Positions 15,124-23,692 of a stretch of DNA of 48,889 bases are shown one piece after another. The DNA is from CAYJPA01 sp964371945 (GTDB lineage Bacteria; Chloroflexota; Chloroflexia; Thermomicrobiales; UBA6265). The stretch spans positions 1-48,889 of the forward strand of contig CAYJPA010000043.1 in assembly GCA_964371945.1 (NCBI GenBank), given 5' to 3'. Made by a program: the position numbers and the translations under genes. The notes below the pieces were generated by a model. That model made no database searches. It worked only from the letters and a program-made list of their open reading frames with translations, and had not been told where the DNA came from. Position 1 is the first letter of the stretch, and every line of letters starts with the position of its first letter.

Positions 15124-17829
15124 ATGGTTCAGCGCTGGCTTCGGTTGTTCGATGAGGGCTCTGCCCGCGATCGCCATCTGCTCGGAGGAAAAGGTGCGAG
15201 CCTGGCAGAGATGACCCGAATGGGACTGCCGGTTCCTCCCGGCTTCACGGTTACCACCGAAGCCTGTCGCGAATATCTCAAGAGTCACGGCACGCCGCCT
15301 GCCGGTTTGTGGGAGCAGGTGCTGGAGGCGCTCGGGGAGCTGGAACGCATAACCGGACGGCGATTCGGCGATCCGGTCTCTCCGTTACTCGTGTCCGTTC
15401 GATCCGGAGCTGTCGACTCGATGCCGGGCATGATGGATACGATTCTGAATGTCGGACTGACCGCCGTGGGTGTCGAAGGTCTTGGCAAAACCCACGGTGA
15501 GCGGTTCGCGCTCGATTGTTACCGAAGACTGATTCAGATGACCGGCCGCGTCGTGCTCGGGATCGACAGCTCGCATTTCGAAGCGGTCGTCGCCGACGCG
15601 AAATCGCGTTCAGCTGTCGCGCTCGATCACGAACTGGATGCCGCCGAGCTCAGACGATTGGTCGCCAGATTCCATTCGATTTTGAGCGATCACGCTCGCG
15701 TCTTTCCGGATGATCCGTACGAGCAGTTGCGGCAGGCGGTGGTCGCGGTTTTCGAGTCATGGAACACGCCGCGAGCGGTGGCGTACCGGCGGGCAAATGG
15801 AATCGGAGAAGATCTGGGAACCGCGGTAACAGTGCAGGCGATGGTCTTCGGAAACGGCGGCGCCGACAGCGCAACTGGTGTTGCATTTACGCGCAATCCG
15901 AATACCGGCGAGCCGGGACTCTTTGGCGAATACCTGACAAATGCGCAGGGCGAGGATGTGGTCGCCGGGGTGCGAACGCCACGACCGATCGCGGAGATGG
16001 CCGGCGATCCACTTCTGGCGCGGGCGAGCGACGATCTCCACGGGCTTGCCCGTCAACTGGAGCTTCATTTTCGCGACGTGCAGGATCTCGAATTTACGAT
16101 CGAGCACGGTCGCCTCTGGATGCTGCAGAGCAGGTCCGGCAAGCGCACCGCGAGAGCATCCGTCCGCATCGCGCTCGATCTTTCGCGTGAAGGATTGATC
16201 AGCCGGCGAACAGCGGTCCGGCGGGTCGAGCCGGTTCGGCTTGAGCAGCTCCTACACCCCCAGGTTGATCCAAAGGCAGGCAATCAAATCCTGGCAGTCG
16301 GGTTGGCGACCAGTCCGGGGGCAGCCAGTGGTCAGGTCGTTTTCGACTCTGCCGAGGCGGAGCGCCTCGGCGAGGCAGGCACCCCGGTCATTCTCGTTCG
16401 GCTCGAAACGTCGGCCGAGGATTTCCCGGGCATGGTCCACGCGAAGGGGATCCTGACCGCACGCGGCGGCATGACCTCGCATGCGGCTGTGGTCGCCCGC
16501 GGCATGGGCAAGCCGGCGGTCACCGGGTGCGCGGAAATCGAAATCGCCGAGTCCGCTGGATTGTTTAGGTCGCGAGGGAACGTGGTCCGTACCGGTGATC
16601 TCATTACCATTGACGGCTCGACCGGGCAGGTCCTGCTGGGTGAAGTTGCGATGATCCAGCCCGACCTCCAGGGTGAAGTCGAGACGCTTCTATCTTGGGC
16701 CGATAGCCAGCGCCGGTTGGGCGTCCGGTCCAATGCGGACACCCCGGAGGACGCCATCCGCGCGCGATCATTTGGCGCCGAAGGAATCGGTCTTTGTCGC
16801 ACCGAGCACATGTTTTTCGGCGCGGACCGGATTACCCATATGCGCTCGATGATCTTTGCATCGAACGGCGCTGAGCGGCGATCGGCGTTGGCCGCGCTTG
16901 AGGAGATGCAGGTCGCCGACTTCACCGGGATCTTCAAAGCGATGAACGGCTTTCCGGTCACGATCCGGACGCTCGATCCGCCACTGCATGAATTTCTGCC
17001 ACGATCGGCGGAAGAGACTGAGAAACTGGCGGCACATCTCGGCGTGTCCGCGTCCGAGATCGAAACCCGGATCGAGGGCTTCAGCGAAGCAAATCCGATG
17101 CTCGGGCACCGCGGCTGCCGGCTCGGGATCACATCTCCGGAAATCACCGCGATGCAAGCCCGCGCGATCTTTCGCGCCGCGGTTGAGTGCGCGGACGACG
17201 GCGTGATCGTGCTTCCGGAAGTGATGATCCCCTTCGTGGCGGACGACGAGGAGCTGCGGCGTCAACGCGAGGTGGTCGACACCGCCGCGGAGATCGTTTT
17301 TGGCGCTGCCGGCAAGCGAGTCCACTATCTGGTCGGCACCATGATCGAACTTCCACGCGCTGCTCTGACCGCGGATCGAATCGCCCGCCATGCGGATTTC
17401 ATCAGTTTCGGCACGAATGACCTCACGCAGACGGCGCTTGGTCTCAGTCGCGACGATTCCGGCCGTTTCCTGCCGTACTATGTCGAACAAGGCATTTTGG
17501 CGGACGACCCGTTCCGGGTGCTCGATCGCGCGGGTGTCGGACGCCTCATGCAAATTGGGATTTCACTGGCGCGGCAGACCCGCCCCGACATCAAGATTGG
17601 GCTCTGCGGCGAGCATGGCGGGGAGCCGGCATCGGTGGCCTTCTGTCACGAGATCGGACTCGATTACGTCAGCTGCTCGCCGTTCCGGGTTCCCGTGGCG
17701 CGACTTTCGGCGGCGCACGCCGCGATCGATGCACCCGGCGTTCCCGTCGCTTCCGATGTCAACGTCGCGTTCGCTTACACAACTGAGCCACCGCCGATCC
17801 CAATTGCGGTTGGAGCCTATCTCGACTGA
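15124..17829 (+). CDS. ppdK: pyruvate, phosphate dikinase
   Basis: Protein of 901 residues, full length for PPDK, interconverting pyruvate, ATP and phosphate with phosphoenolpyruvate, AMP and pyrophosphate in the cytoplasm. The N-terminal nucleotide-grasp domain begins LLGGKGASLAEMTRMGLPVPPGF. The phosphohistidine is H453 in GGMTSHAAVVARGMG. The C-terminal PEP-binding barrel carries GLCRTEHMFF, LPEVMIPF, SFGTNDLTQTALG and the catalytic Cys at about 828 in LCGEHGG. ATG 15124 has an ideal GGGGAGG ribosome binding site. It is monocistronic, with a hairpin 22 nt after the stop, and divergent from the XRE-NTase gene. Confidence 0.97.
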   Translation: MVQRWLRLFDEGSARDRHLLGGKGASLAEMTRMGLPVPPGFTVTTEACREYLKSHGTPPAGLWEQVLEALGELERITGRRFGDPVSPLLVSVRSGAVDSMPGMMDTILNVGLTAVGVEGLGKTHGERFALDCYRRLIQMTGRVVLGIDSSHFEAVVADAKSRSAVALDHELDAAELRRLVARFHSILSDHARVFPDDPYEQLRQAVVAVFESWNTPRAVAYRRANGIGEDLGTAVTVQAMVFGNGGADSATGVAFTRNPNTGEPGLFGEYLTNAQGEDVVAGVRTPRPIAEMAGDPLLARASDDLHGLARQLELHFRDVQDLEFTIEHGRLWMLQSRSGKRTARASVRIALDLSREGLISRRTAVRRVEPVRLEQLLHPQVDPKAGNQILAVGLATSPGAASGQVVFDSAEAERLGEAGTPVILVRLETSAEDFPGMVHAKGILTARGGMTSHAAVVARGMGKPAVTGCAEIEIAESAGLFRSRGNVVRTGDLITIDGSTGQVLLGEVAMIQPDLQGEVETLLSWADSQRRLGVRSNADTPEDAIRARSFGAEGIGLCRTEHMFFGADRITHMRSMIFASNGAERRSALAALEEMQVADFTGIFKAMNGFPVTIRTLDPPLHEFLPRSAEETEKLAAHLGVSASEIETRIEGFSEANPMLGHRGCRLGITSPEITAMQARAIFRAAVECADDGVIVLPEVMIPFVADDEELRRQREVVDTAAEIVFGAAGKRVHYLVGTMIELPRAALTADRIARHADFISFGTNDLTQTALGLSRDDSGRFLPYYVEQGILADDPFRVLDRAGVGRLMQIGISLARQTRPDIKIGLCGEHGGEPASVAFCHEIGLDYVSCSPFRVPVARLSAAHAAIDAPGVPVASDVNVAFAYTTEPPPIPIAVGAYLD

Positions 17830-17850
17830 TCGCCCATCATCCCGCATCCG

Positions 17851-17884
17851 CGCAGACCCGGCAGCGGTACCTGCCGGGTTTGCG
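17851..17884 (+). terminator. hairpin after ppdK
   Basis: A perfect 9-bp stem, ACCCGGCAG (17856-17864) with CTGCCGGGT (17871-17879) around a 6-nt loop, is extended by CGCA and TGCG arms across one mismatch. Only a short T-run follows, so it is either a weak intrinsic terminator or an RNA 3'-end stabiliser. Confidence 0.6.
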
Positions 17885-17972
17885 CGTCTCAACCGGCTCA
17901 GTTGCGAAGTTGGCACGAGCGATGCGTTGGCACAAGTGGACGAAGCGGTCCGAACTAGATAGGAGTCAATAG

Positions 17973-18221
17973 ATGGATAAGAGCGCCAATATTCGCGAGC
18001 ACATGCCGGTCGTTTGTTCAGACGGCGGGCAATTCGCGATCGTCGATCATCTCGATGGCGACCACATCAAGTTGACCAAGGATGAGCAAGGGCAACACCA
18101 CTGGATTCCGCGGTCGTGGGTCACCCGAGTCGACGAGCATGTCCATGTGGACCGGCCCGGGGATCAGGCAATGCGCGAATGGGCAAACACGAACCCGCAA
18201 TTGAAGACCGCCGCCGGTTAG
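17973..18221 (+). CDS. DUF2171 domain protein
   Basis: Small 82-residue soluble protein. The segment HMPVVCSDGGQFAIVDHLDG, then IKLTKDEQGQHHWIPRSWV matches DUF2171, a short beta-rich domain found in many bacteria and often in stress-associated genes; its function is not established. AGGAG lies 8 nt before the ATG. It is followed by a strong intrinsic terminator, so it is probably transcribed alone or as the end of a ppdK read-through message. Confidence 0.85.
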   Translation: MDKSANIREHMPVVCSDGGQFAIVDHLDGDHIKLTKDEQGQHHWIPRSWVTRVDEHVHVDRPGDQAMREWANTNPQLKTAAG

Positions 18222-18252
18222 CCCAATTCGTCGATAAAGCGTGACAGGACGG

Positions 18253-18283
18253 AACCGGCTCCAATAGGGGCCGGTTTTGTTGT
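18253..18283 (+). terminator. rho-independent terminator after DUF2171 gene
   Basis: Stem AACCGGCTCC (18253-18262) pairs with GGGGCCGGTT (18267-18276), 10 bp with a single G-T wobble and an AATA loop, followed by TTGTTGTTT. This is a textbook intrinsic terminator placed 31 nt after the stop codon. Confidence 0.88.
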
Positions 18284-18307
18284 TTGTGTGTTCAACGTCC
18301 ATAGAAT
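18280..18307 (+). promoter_or_regulatory. candidate promoter of ABC importer operon
   Basis: TTGTTT (18280-18285) and TAGAAT (18302-18307) are separated by 16 nt, just after the DUF2171 terminator and about 150 nt before the binding-protein ATG. The match is moderate and was made by eye. Confidence 0.38.
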
Positions 18308-18357
18308 AGATTACCGTGAGCAGTCCCCAGTTCTGACGAGTATGTTTCCGACCTCAA

Positions 18358-18375
18358 ATCCTCAGTTCTTAGGAT
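18358..18375. promoter_or_regulatory. near-palindrome, possible operator
   Basis: ATCCTCAGTTCTTAGGAT pairs at 7 of 9 positions about its centre. It lies between the candidate promoter and the binding-protein start (ATG 18457). The first 11 bases, ATCCTCAGTTC, recur at 22744-22754 in the gap after the last importer gene. An 11-base repeat alone is expected by chance in a window this size, so the operator role is only suggested. Confidence 0.3.
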
Positions 18376-18456
18376 GTCCGGTTGCGCAACCGAAAGCAGA
18401 CACTTGCCGTACGCCAGGAGTTGGCGTGCAGTCGTTCGATGAAAGGGAGTGCTTCG

Positions 18457-19830
18457 ATGGAAACGAGCGGACGAAGTGGGCGGTCTCTCGACCCGGTCTT
18501 CAGCCGTCGAGCTGTTCTTCAGGCATCCGCCGCGGCAGCGGGGGCCGCCGCTATTTCGGGAATCGGTAGGTGGTCGAAGGTTGCGCGGGCACAATCGGCA
18601 ACAGGGGAGATTACCGTTCAGTTCGAAACGCGGGGCGGTGATCTTGAACGAGAGGTGTCTGGCGCGGTTTCGGCAGTCACCGCCGCGAACGGCGGCTCGG
18701 CGATAACGATTGCGGATGCCGCCGCGGGTAACTATGTCAATGAGCTCACGCTGGCGCTCATTTCGGGTGAAGGGCCGGACGTGTTCGCCGTCAGCAGCAT
18801 CGCGATCGCACAGCTCGCTTCCGCCGGATTGGTGTTGCCACTCGATTCTTATCTGCAGGCCTGGCCCGACTGGGCCCAGTATCCAGACTCGTTCCGGAAC
18901 GCGCTTCTGTTTCAGGGCCAAACATGGGGTCTTCCATACGCCGTGGATACGCACTTTCTCTACTATCGCAAGGACGTGCTCGAGGCTGTCGGGCTCCCCG
19001 TGCCGTGGCAGCCGGCGACGCTCGACGATCTGCTCGCGGCCGCGAGGACCATCAAGGCAGCGAACGCGGAGATCATTCCGCTCGTGCTCTTTGCCGGCGC
19101 GAATCCGGGGAATTCGACCGCCGTGCGTGGATTCTTGCCGCTGGTGGCGGCGTATGGTGGCGATGTCCGCGACGCTGACGGAAAGTGGATCATTGACAGC
19201 TGCCCGATCCGAGAGGCGCTTGCGTTCTATGAACTGACCTACCAGACTGAGGAATTGGTGCCGCAAAGCGTGATGACGAGCGTGAGCGCTTCGAATGCGA
19301 TGCGAGCCGCGTTTGCCGGCGGCGGGGCAGCGATCATGTTTGACGGATCCTGGGTCTGGGACGATTGGGCAGCCGCGGTGCCTGACATCGATCAGAAGAT
19401 TGGTTACGTGCTTCATCCAATGGCCGACGGGTCTGCTCCGTTCTCGATGGGCGGGCTCGGCAACACCTGGTTCATCAATGCGAGAACAAAGTTCCCAGAG
19501 CTCGCATGGGCATTCGTCGCGGCGATGAGCTCGAAAGACGTCGTTGCACGTCTCAACTTGAACGATCCACACATTCCTCCTCGAATCGATTCGGCGATGG
19601 ATGAGGGGTTTGTCTCCTCCCCGTTCAATCTGGCGATGATTCAATCGGCGACTTCACTCGAGATACTCCCTCCAGATCCAAGTTATCAGGAGCTCGTCGG
19701 CATCATCCAGAACGCGACGGGCATCGTCGCTACAGGCGAAGTGACGGCGGAGGAATCGGTTCAGCGTTATGGCGACGAGCTCACTCGCGTCCTCGGTGAG
19801 GAAAATGTCGTGAAGCAAACGTGTCCGTAA
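18457..19830 (+). CDS. Tat-exported extracellular sugar-type solute-binding protein
   Basis: Family 1 (SBP_bac_1/8) binding protein of 457 residues that captures a substrate outside the membrane for the importer encoded next. The signal is twin-arginine type (SRRAVLQASAAAAGAAAISG) with ARAQS as a plausible cleavage site; no lipobox Cys is present. The mature part shows SGEGPDVFAVSSIAIAQLAS and a WGLPYAVDTHFLYYRKDVLE segment, typical of maltose and glycerol-phosphate binding proteins. ATG 18457 is supported by AAAGGGAG 7 nt upstream. The 3' end overlaps the first permease gene by 10 nt. Confidence 0.92.
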   Translation: METSGRSGRSLDPVFSRRAVLQASAAAAGAAAISGIGRWSKVARAQSATGEITVQFETRGGDLEREVSGAVSAVTAANGGSAITIADAAAGNYVNELTLALISGEGPDVFAVSSIAIAQLASAGLVLPLDSYLQAWPDWAQYPDSFRNALLFQGQTWGLPYAVDTHFLYYRKDVLEAVGLPVPWQPATLDDLLAAARTIKAANAEIIPLVLFAGANPGNSTAVRGFLPLVAAYGGDVRDADGKWIIDSCPIREALAFYELTYQTEELVPQSVMTSVSASNAMRAAFAGGGAAIMFDGSWVWDDWAAAVPDIDQKIGYVLHPMADGSAPFSMGGLGNTWFINARTKFPELAWAFVAAMSSKDVVARLNLNDPHIPPRIDSAMDEGFVSSPFNLAMIQSATSLEILPPDPSYQELVGIIQNATGIVATGEVTAEESVQRYGDELTRVLGEENVVKQTCP

Positions 19831-20765
19831 GATCTGCCGAGATCGGAAACGACCTCGCGGCGTCGAGGAGCCTTCGCCGGCGCGGCTGGTGGCAACGAGA
19901 GCGGCCGTACGTCGTGGCGCTCACGCCGGCGATGCTCCTCTTGACGCTCTTTTTTGTCCTTCCCGCGATCTGGGCCGTCTATACCAGCTTGACCAATTAC
20001 GCATTGCTCGGATCCAGCGCGCAAAATCCGGAGTTCATCGGTCTCGGCAACTACCGGCGTCTCTGGAATGACCCCGATTTCCCAAAGTACGTCAAGAACA
20101 CCGTGATCTTCGTTGTTGGATCAGCGGTCATCGGTCAAACCGTGCTCGGCCTCGGTCTGGCACTGCTCTTTCATCAGGCCACGTTGTTGGGTTACCGCCT
20201 GGCAGGAGTCGCGTTCACGGCATTGATGGCGGCATGGATCAGCCCGCCGTTGCTGACCGGATTCATTTGGGGACGGCTGTTCGATTCCCGCAATGGCGTC
20301 CTGAACGCATTGCTCGAATCCGCCGGAATCGGACCGGTCGACTTTCTGGGAAAGCACGCGATGACATCGGTGATCACGGTGGAAATCTGGAGAGGGACGG
20401 CGTTCGCGACGATCATCTTGCTCGGCGCGCTTCAGACTATCCCGCGGCAAGTCTACGAAGCCGCTCGCTGTGATGGGACAAACGCGCTGGGGAGGTTCAG
20501 GGACCACACCCTGCCAATGCTACGGCCGGTTGTTGCGCTCGTTCTCTTGATGACCACAATGAATGCGATGGGCAGTTTTCTCATGATTTTCGTACTCACC
20601 AACGGAGACCCCGGTCGCCAAACCGAAACGATCGCGCTCTTTGCGTACCATCGTGCCTTTGGCAACTTCGAGATTGCGTTCGGCGCGGCAATCACCGTCG
20701 TGATGCTCGCGGTCAATATCGTGTTTGCGGTCGTTTATCTGGGGATGGCGAGGTCGCGACGATGA
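19821..20765 (+). CDS. ABC sugar permease, MalF/UgpA type
   Basis: Inner-membrane permease of 314 residues with six predicted segments. The first is LTPAMLLLTLFFVLPAIWAVY after a basic N-terminus. GLGNYRRLWNDPDF follows, as in other family members, and the EAA loop is QVYEAARCDGTNALGRFRDH in the usual C-terminal position. The GTG start lies inside the end of the binding-protein gene and the end overlaps the next permease as ATGA, so the genes are translationally coupled. The substrate is a sugar or polyol phosphate by family; sequence alone does not say which. Confidence 0.92.
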   Translation: MSVRSAEIGNDLAASRSLRRRGWWQRERPYVVALTPAMLLLTLFFVLPAIWAVYTSLTNYALLGSSAQNPEFIGLGNYRRLWNDPDFPKYVKNTVIFVVGSAVIGQTVLGLGLALLFHQATLLGYRLAGVAFTALMAAWISPPLLTGFIWGRLFDSRNGVLNALLESAGIGPVDFLGKHAMTSVITVEIWRGTAFATIILLGALQTIPRQVYEAARCDGTNALGRFRDHTLPMLRPVVALVLLMTTMNAMGSFLMIFVLTNGDPGRQTETIALFAYHRAFGNFEIAFGAAITVVMLAVNIVFAVVYLGMARSRR

Positions 20766-21595
20766 AGAATCCGAGTCGACCCGAACAAAGCCGGATAAGT
20801 AGGTTTGGGATGAACGCGGCGCTGATCGCAACGACGGTCGTTTTCGGCGCGCCGTTTGTCTGGGTCATCGTGCTCGCCTTCGACCGGGGCAGCGCGGGCG
20901 CGGTTCCGTGGCCGGAGGAGACAACGCTCGACAACTTCCGGACGCTCATCAACGACATGAACATTGGACGGGCGCTACGCAACAGTTTGATCGTGGTCGT
21001 GGCAACAACCGTGTTGGCCCTGATCACGAGCGCCCTTGCCGGATACGGGCTCTCTCGCATCACCTGGCGACGCAAGACGCTGGCCGCGTATTCGTTACTG
21101 CTCCTCTATACCTTTCCGTTGTCGGCGACCATGGTCCCAATCAACGATCTCGCCCGCCGTCTCGAGCTCCACAACACCTTTCGAGGACTGGTCCTCGCTC
21201 AAACGGCAGTGACACTGCCCTTTTTGATCTGGTTGATGAAAGGATTCTTCGACGCGATTCCACGATCGCTGCAGGAAGCGGCCGAGCTTGATGGCCGAAC
21301 CAGGTTCCGCGCCTGGGCGGAAGTTTTGCTGCCAGCCGTGCGACCAGGTCTTGCCGTCGTCGCGGGCTTTGCCTTTCTCAATGCCTGGGCGGAGGTGCTG
21401 CTTGTGGTTGCGATGGTTAGCGGCCAACGAATGGCGCCGGTGTCGCTCAGGTTTATGACCGCCGCGCAAGGTTCGGGCGATCCGCGGGTAACCGCGGCGC
21501 TGGGGGTTCTCTACATGGCGCCCGTGCTGATCTTGTTCGCGGTTTTGCGACGGTCAATGGCGCAGGGCATCGGTAATGCTGGAAGAACCGTCTGA
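20762..21595 (+). CDS. ABC sugar permease, MalG/UgpE type
   Basis: Partner permease of 277 residues. It shows a first membrane segment ALIATTVVFGAPFVWVIVLA, the conserved LRNSLIVVVATTV helix, an ALAGYGLSRI segment common to MalG proteins, and an EAA loop SLQEAAELDGRTRFRAWAEV. It starts in an ATGA overlap with the previous gene, and its TGA overlaps the ATG of the ATPase gene. It forms the channel heterodimer with the preceding permease. Confidence 0.92.
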   Translation: MKNPSRPEQSRISRFGMNAALIATTVVFGAPFVWVIVLAFDRGSAGAVPWPEETTLDNFRTLINDMNIGRALRNSLIVVVATTVLALITSALAGYGLSRITWRRKTLAAYSLLLLYTFPLSATMVPINDLARRLELHNTFRGLVLAQTAVTLPFLIWLMKGFFDAIPRSLQEAAELDGRTRFRAWAEVLLPAVRPGLAVVAGFAFLNAWAEVLLVVAMVSGQRMAPVSLRFMTAAQGSGDPRVTAALGVLYMAPVLILFAVLRRSMAQGIGNAGRTV

Positions 21596-22662
21596 TGGGG
21601 CGCGTCGAACTGGATCGCATTTCAAAGTCGTTCGAGGTTCGCGACCAGCCGATCGTGAAGAATGTTTCCCTTGCGATCGAGGATGGCGAGCTCGTCGTGC
21701 TGCTCGGTCCCAGTGGCTGCGGCAAAACGACGTTGCTTCGAATGATTGCCGGTCTGGACCATCCAGACGCCGGAGATATCGTGTTCGATGGGGTGAGTGT
21801 GCTCCGTCGGGAACCGAAGGATCGCGACATCGCATTTGTGTTTCAGCAATATGCACTGTATCCGCACCTGACGGTCGAGGGGAATCTGCGCTATCCGTTG
21901 AAAGTTACGAGTTTGTCAAAATCAGCTCGGCAAGAGCGAGTCGTGTGGGCGGCAGAGCTGGTCGGAATTGGCGACCTGCTCAAGCGAATGCCCGCGGAGC
22001 TTTCGGGAGGGGAACAGCAACGAGTCGCGGTTGCACGGGCAATTGTGCGCCGGCCACAACTCTTCCTGCTCGATGAGCCCCTCAGCAATCTTGATGCGCA
22101 GACACGGGTAAAATTGCGCGCTGAACTGCGCGCGCTGCAACAGTCGATCCGCACGACCACGATCATGGTGACGCACGATCAGGCAGACGCGATGGCCGTC
22201 GCCGATCGGATCGCCGTGCTCGCCGGCGGCGTTGTTCAGCAATTCGGCACGCCGGATCAGATTTACGACCGCCCCGCCAATCTGTTCGTCGCTTCATTTC
22301 TTGGCAGTCCGGCCATGAATCTGCTCAAGGCCACCGTCGAGCCTCAGTCATTGCTGGTCGATGAAACGTGGCGGTTGGCGTTTCCCGACGTGGCGGAGTT
22401 GCCGTCATCGGTTGTCGTTGGCATCCGACCCGAAGGGATCGCGCTCTCCGCGACTGAAGCGAAAAACAGCGTGCCGGCACGCGTTCACCTCGTCGAGCCG
22501 CTCGGGAGCGAGGTCATCGTTCATGTCGCTTGCGGAACGTCGACGCTTCGTGTTCGATGCGGTCCGCGATCTCGACCCGCGGCGGGCAGCGACGTGCTCA
22601 TTCGAGTGGACCCCGAGATGATCCACCTCTTCGATCCAGAAACCGGCGACGCGATCAACTGA
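21595..22662 (+). CDS. ABC importer ATPase, MalK/UgpC type
   Basis: Cytoplasmic ATPase of 355 residues. Walker A is GPSGCGKTT (about 38-46), the Q-loop is FVFQQYALYP, the signature is LSGGEQQR, Walker B is LFLLDEPLSNLD and the switch His is in MVTHDQADAM. A C-terminal TOBE-like regulatory domain (about 245-355) contains VVGIRPEGI, as in MalK/UgpC. With the binding protein and two permeases the importer is complete. A PlsC gene and a GlpD-type gene lie next downstream, so glycerol-3-phosphate or a glycerolipid head group is a reasonable substrate guess, not a demonstrated one. Confidence 0.94.
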   Translation: MGRVELDRISKSFEVRDQPIVKNVSLAIEDGELVVLLGPSGCGKTTLLRMIAGLDHPDAGDIVFDGVSVLRREPKDRDIAFVFQQYALYPHLTVEGNLRYPLKVTSLSKSARQERVVWAAELVGIGDLLKRMPAELSGGEQQRVAVARAIVRRPQLFLLDEPLSNLDAQTRVKLRAELRALQQSIRTTTIMVTHDQADAMAVADRIAVLAGGVVQQFGTPDQIYDRPANLFVASFLGSPAMNLLKATVEPQSLLVDETWRLAFPDVAELPSSVVVGIRPEGIALSATEAKNSVPARVHLVEPLGSEVIVHVACGTSTLRVRCGPRSRPAAGSDVLIRVDPEMIHLFDPETGDAIN

Positions 22663-22710
22663 GTATGTTCTGCTGAAGCCGTCGAACTGAATCCCACAAC
22701 AGAATCCCCA

Positions 22711-22759
22711 GATTTGAGGATGCATCCACGAGGTTTGAGTATCATCCTCAGTTCAAATC
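22711..22759. repeat. inverted repeat between importer and plsC
   Basis: TGAGGATG (22715-22722) pairs with CATCCTCA (22743-22750), and GATTTGA (22711-22717) pairs with TCAAATC (22753-22759), giving nested inverted repeats over 49 nt. GTTTGA (22733-22738) offers an alternative partner for the second arm. No T-run follows, so a terminator is doubtful. It may be a regulatory or RNA-processing structure in the 169-nt gap. Confidence 0.4.
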
Positions 22760-22831
22760 AACGAACCGCCAATCTGAGTCCCCGGTCCTCACTATCGACT
22801 GGACTGAAGCTGGCAGAATTGAGTATTCGAG

Positions 22832-23692
22832 ATGAGAATCGCCTTTAAGCTCGTTTCTCGAAACATCGAACTTCCGATGCACTTGCCATCACGTGATCGA
22901 TCGACACGCGGAGCGGAAGCATCGAAAGAAGGCCTTGGTCCCAGGCTGGTTCGGCGCGGGCGCATCAGACTGCTTCGCGGCATCGTGAACGCGCTGTTCC
23001 GAATTTCGACGACGCGTCTCGTCAAGGGGATAGAGAACGTTCCGCAAGCCGGTCCGTGCATCCTCGTTTTCAATCACATCAGCAACTTCGACCCGCCGCT
23101 TATCTTCAGCCTAATCACACGTTACGACATGACCGCGCTCGTCGCCGCGGAATACAAGTCAAATTTCTTCTATCGACGGGCGATCGAGTGGGCAGGCGGC
23201 ACCTGGATCCGCAGGGGATCAAGTGACCGGGCGGCGCTCAAGAGCGCTCTGGACGCGCTCGAGCGAGGTTGGATTGTCGGCATTTCGCCCGAAGGCGGGC
23301 GCTCCAAGACCGGGCGCATGCGCGAGGGCAAACCGGGACCGTCGTTTCTGGCTTTTCACGCGGGAGTACCCGTGCTTCCTGTCGGGCTCACGGGAACTGG
23401 GGCCATAGCAGATGGCTTGAAACGGCTGCGCCGGGTGCCATTGACCGTCACCTTTGGCACCGTATTCGCGCTACCTCCCAATGCGCCCGGGAATCAAAAG
23501 CACTATTTCGAGGAATGCTCGAACGAGATCATGTGCCGGATCGCCGCCCTTGTTCCTCCCGACTATCGCGGGGTACATTCGAGCAGCCCGCGTTTGCAGG
23601 AATTGCTTGATGCCCGATCGAATTGCACGAATGAAGCAGCTGTTGCTTCGCGAGAGGAAGGGGTGGACGATGCAACCTCGGGGCAGGCTTGA
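22832..23692 (+). CDS. plsC: 1-acyl-glycerol-3-phosphate acyltransferase-like protein
   Basis: PlsC-family lysophospholipid acyltransferase of 286 residues that transfers an acyl chain to lysophosphatidate or a related lipid at the membrane. Motif I is NHISNFD (81-87), with the catalytic His-Asp pair, and motif III is PEGGRS (153-158). The N-terminus is longer than usual: 40 basic residues before the RLLRGIVNALFRIS hydrophobic region. The start lacks a clear ribosome binding site, so a downstream start is possible. Its end overlaps the DegT-type gene by 23 nt. Confidence 0.88.
   Translation: MRIAFKLVSRNIELPMHLPSRDRSTRGAEASKEGLGPRLVRRGRIRLLRGIVNALFRISTTRLVKGIENVPQAGPCILVFNHISNFDPPLIFSLITRYDMTALVAAEYKSNFFYRRAIEWAGGTWIRRGSSDRAALKSALDALERGWIVGISPEGGRSKTGRMREGKPGPSFLAFHAGVPVLPVGLTGTGAIADGLKRLRRVPLTVTFGTVFALPPNAPGNQKHYFEECSNEIMCRIAALVPPDYRGVHSSSPRLQELLDARSNCTNEAAVASREEGVDDATSGQA

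Noticed and set aside
18292..19644. Long minus-strand open frame opposite the solute-binding protein gene
   Set aside because: It is an antisense shadow typical of GC-rich coding DNA; the plus-strand protein has clear family motifs.
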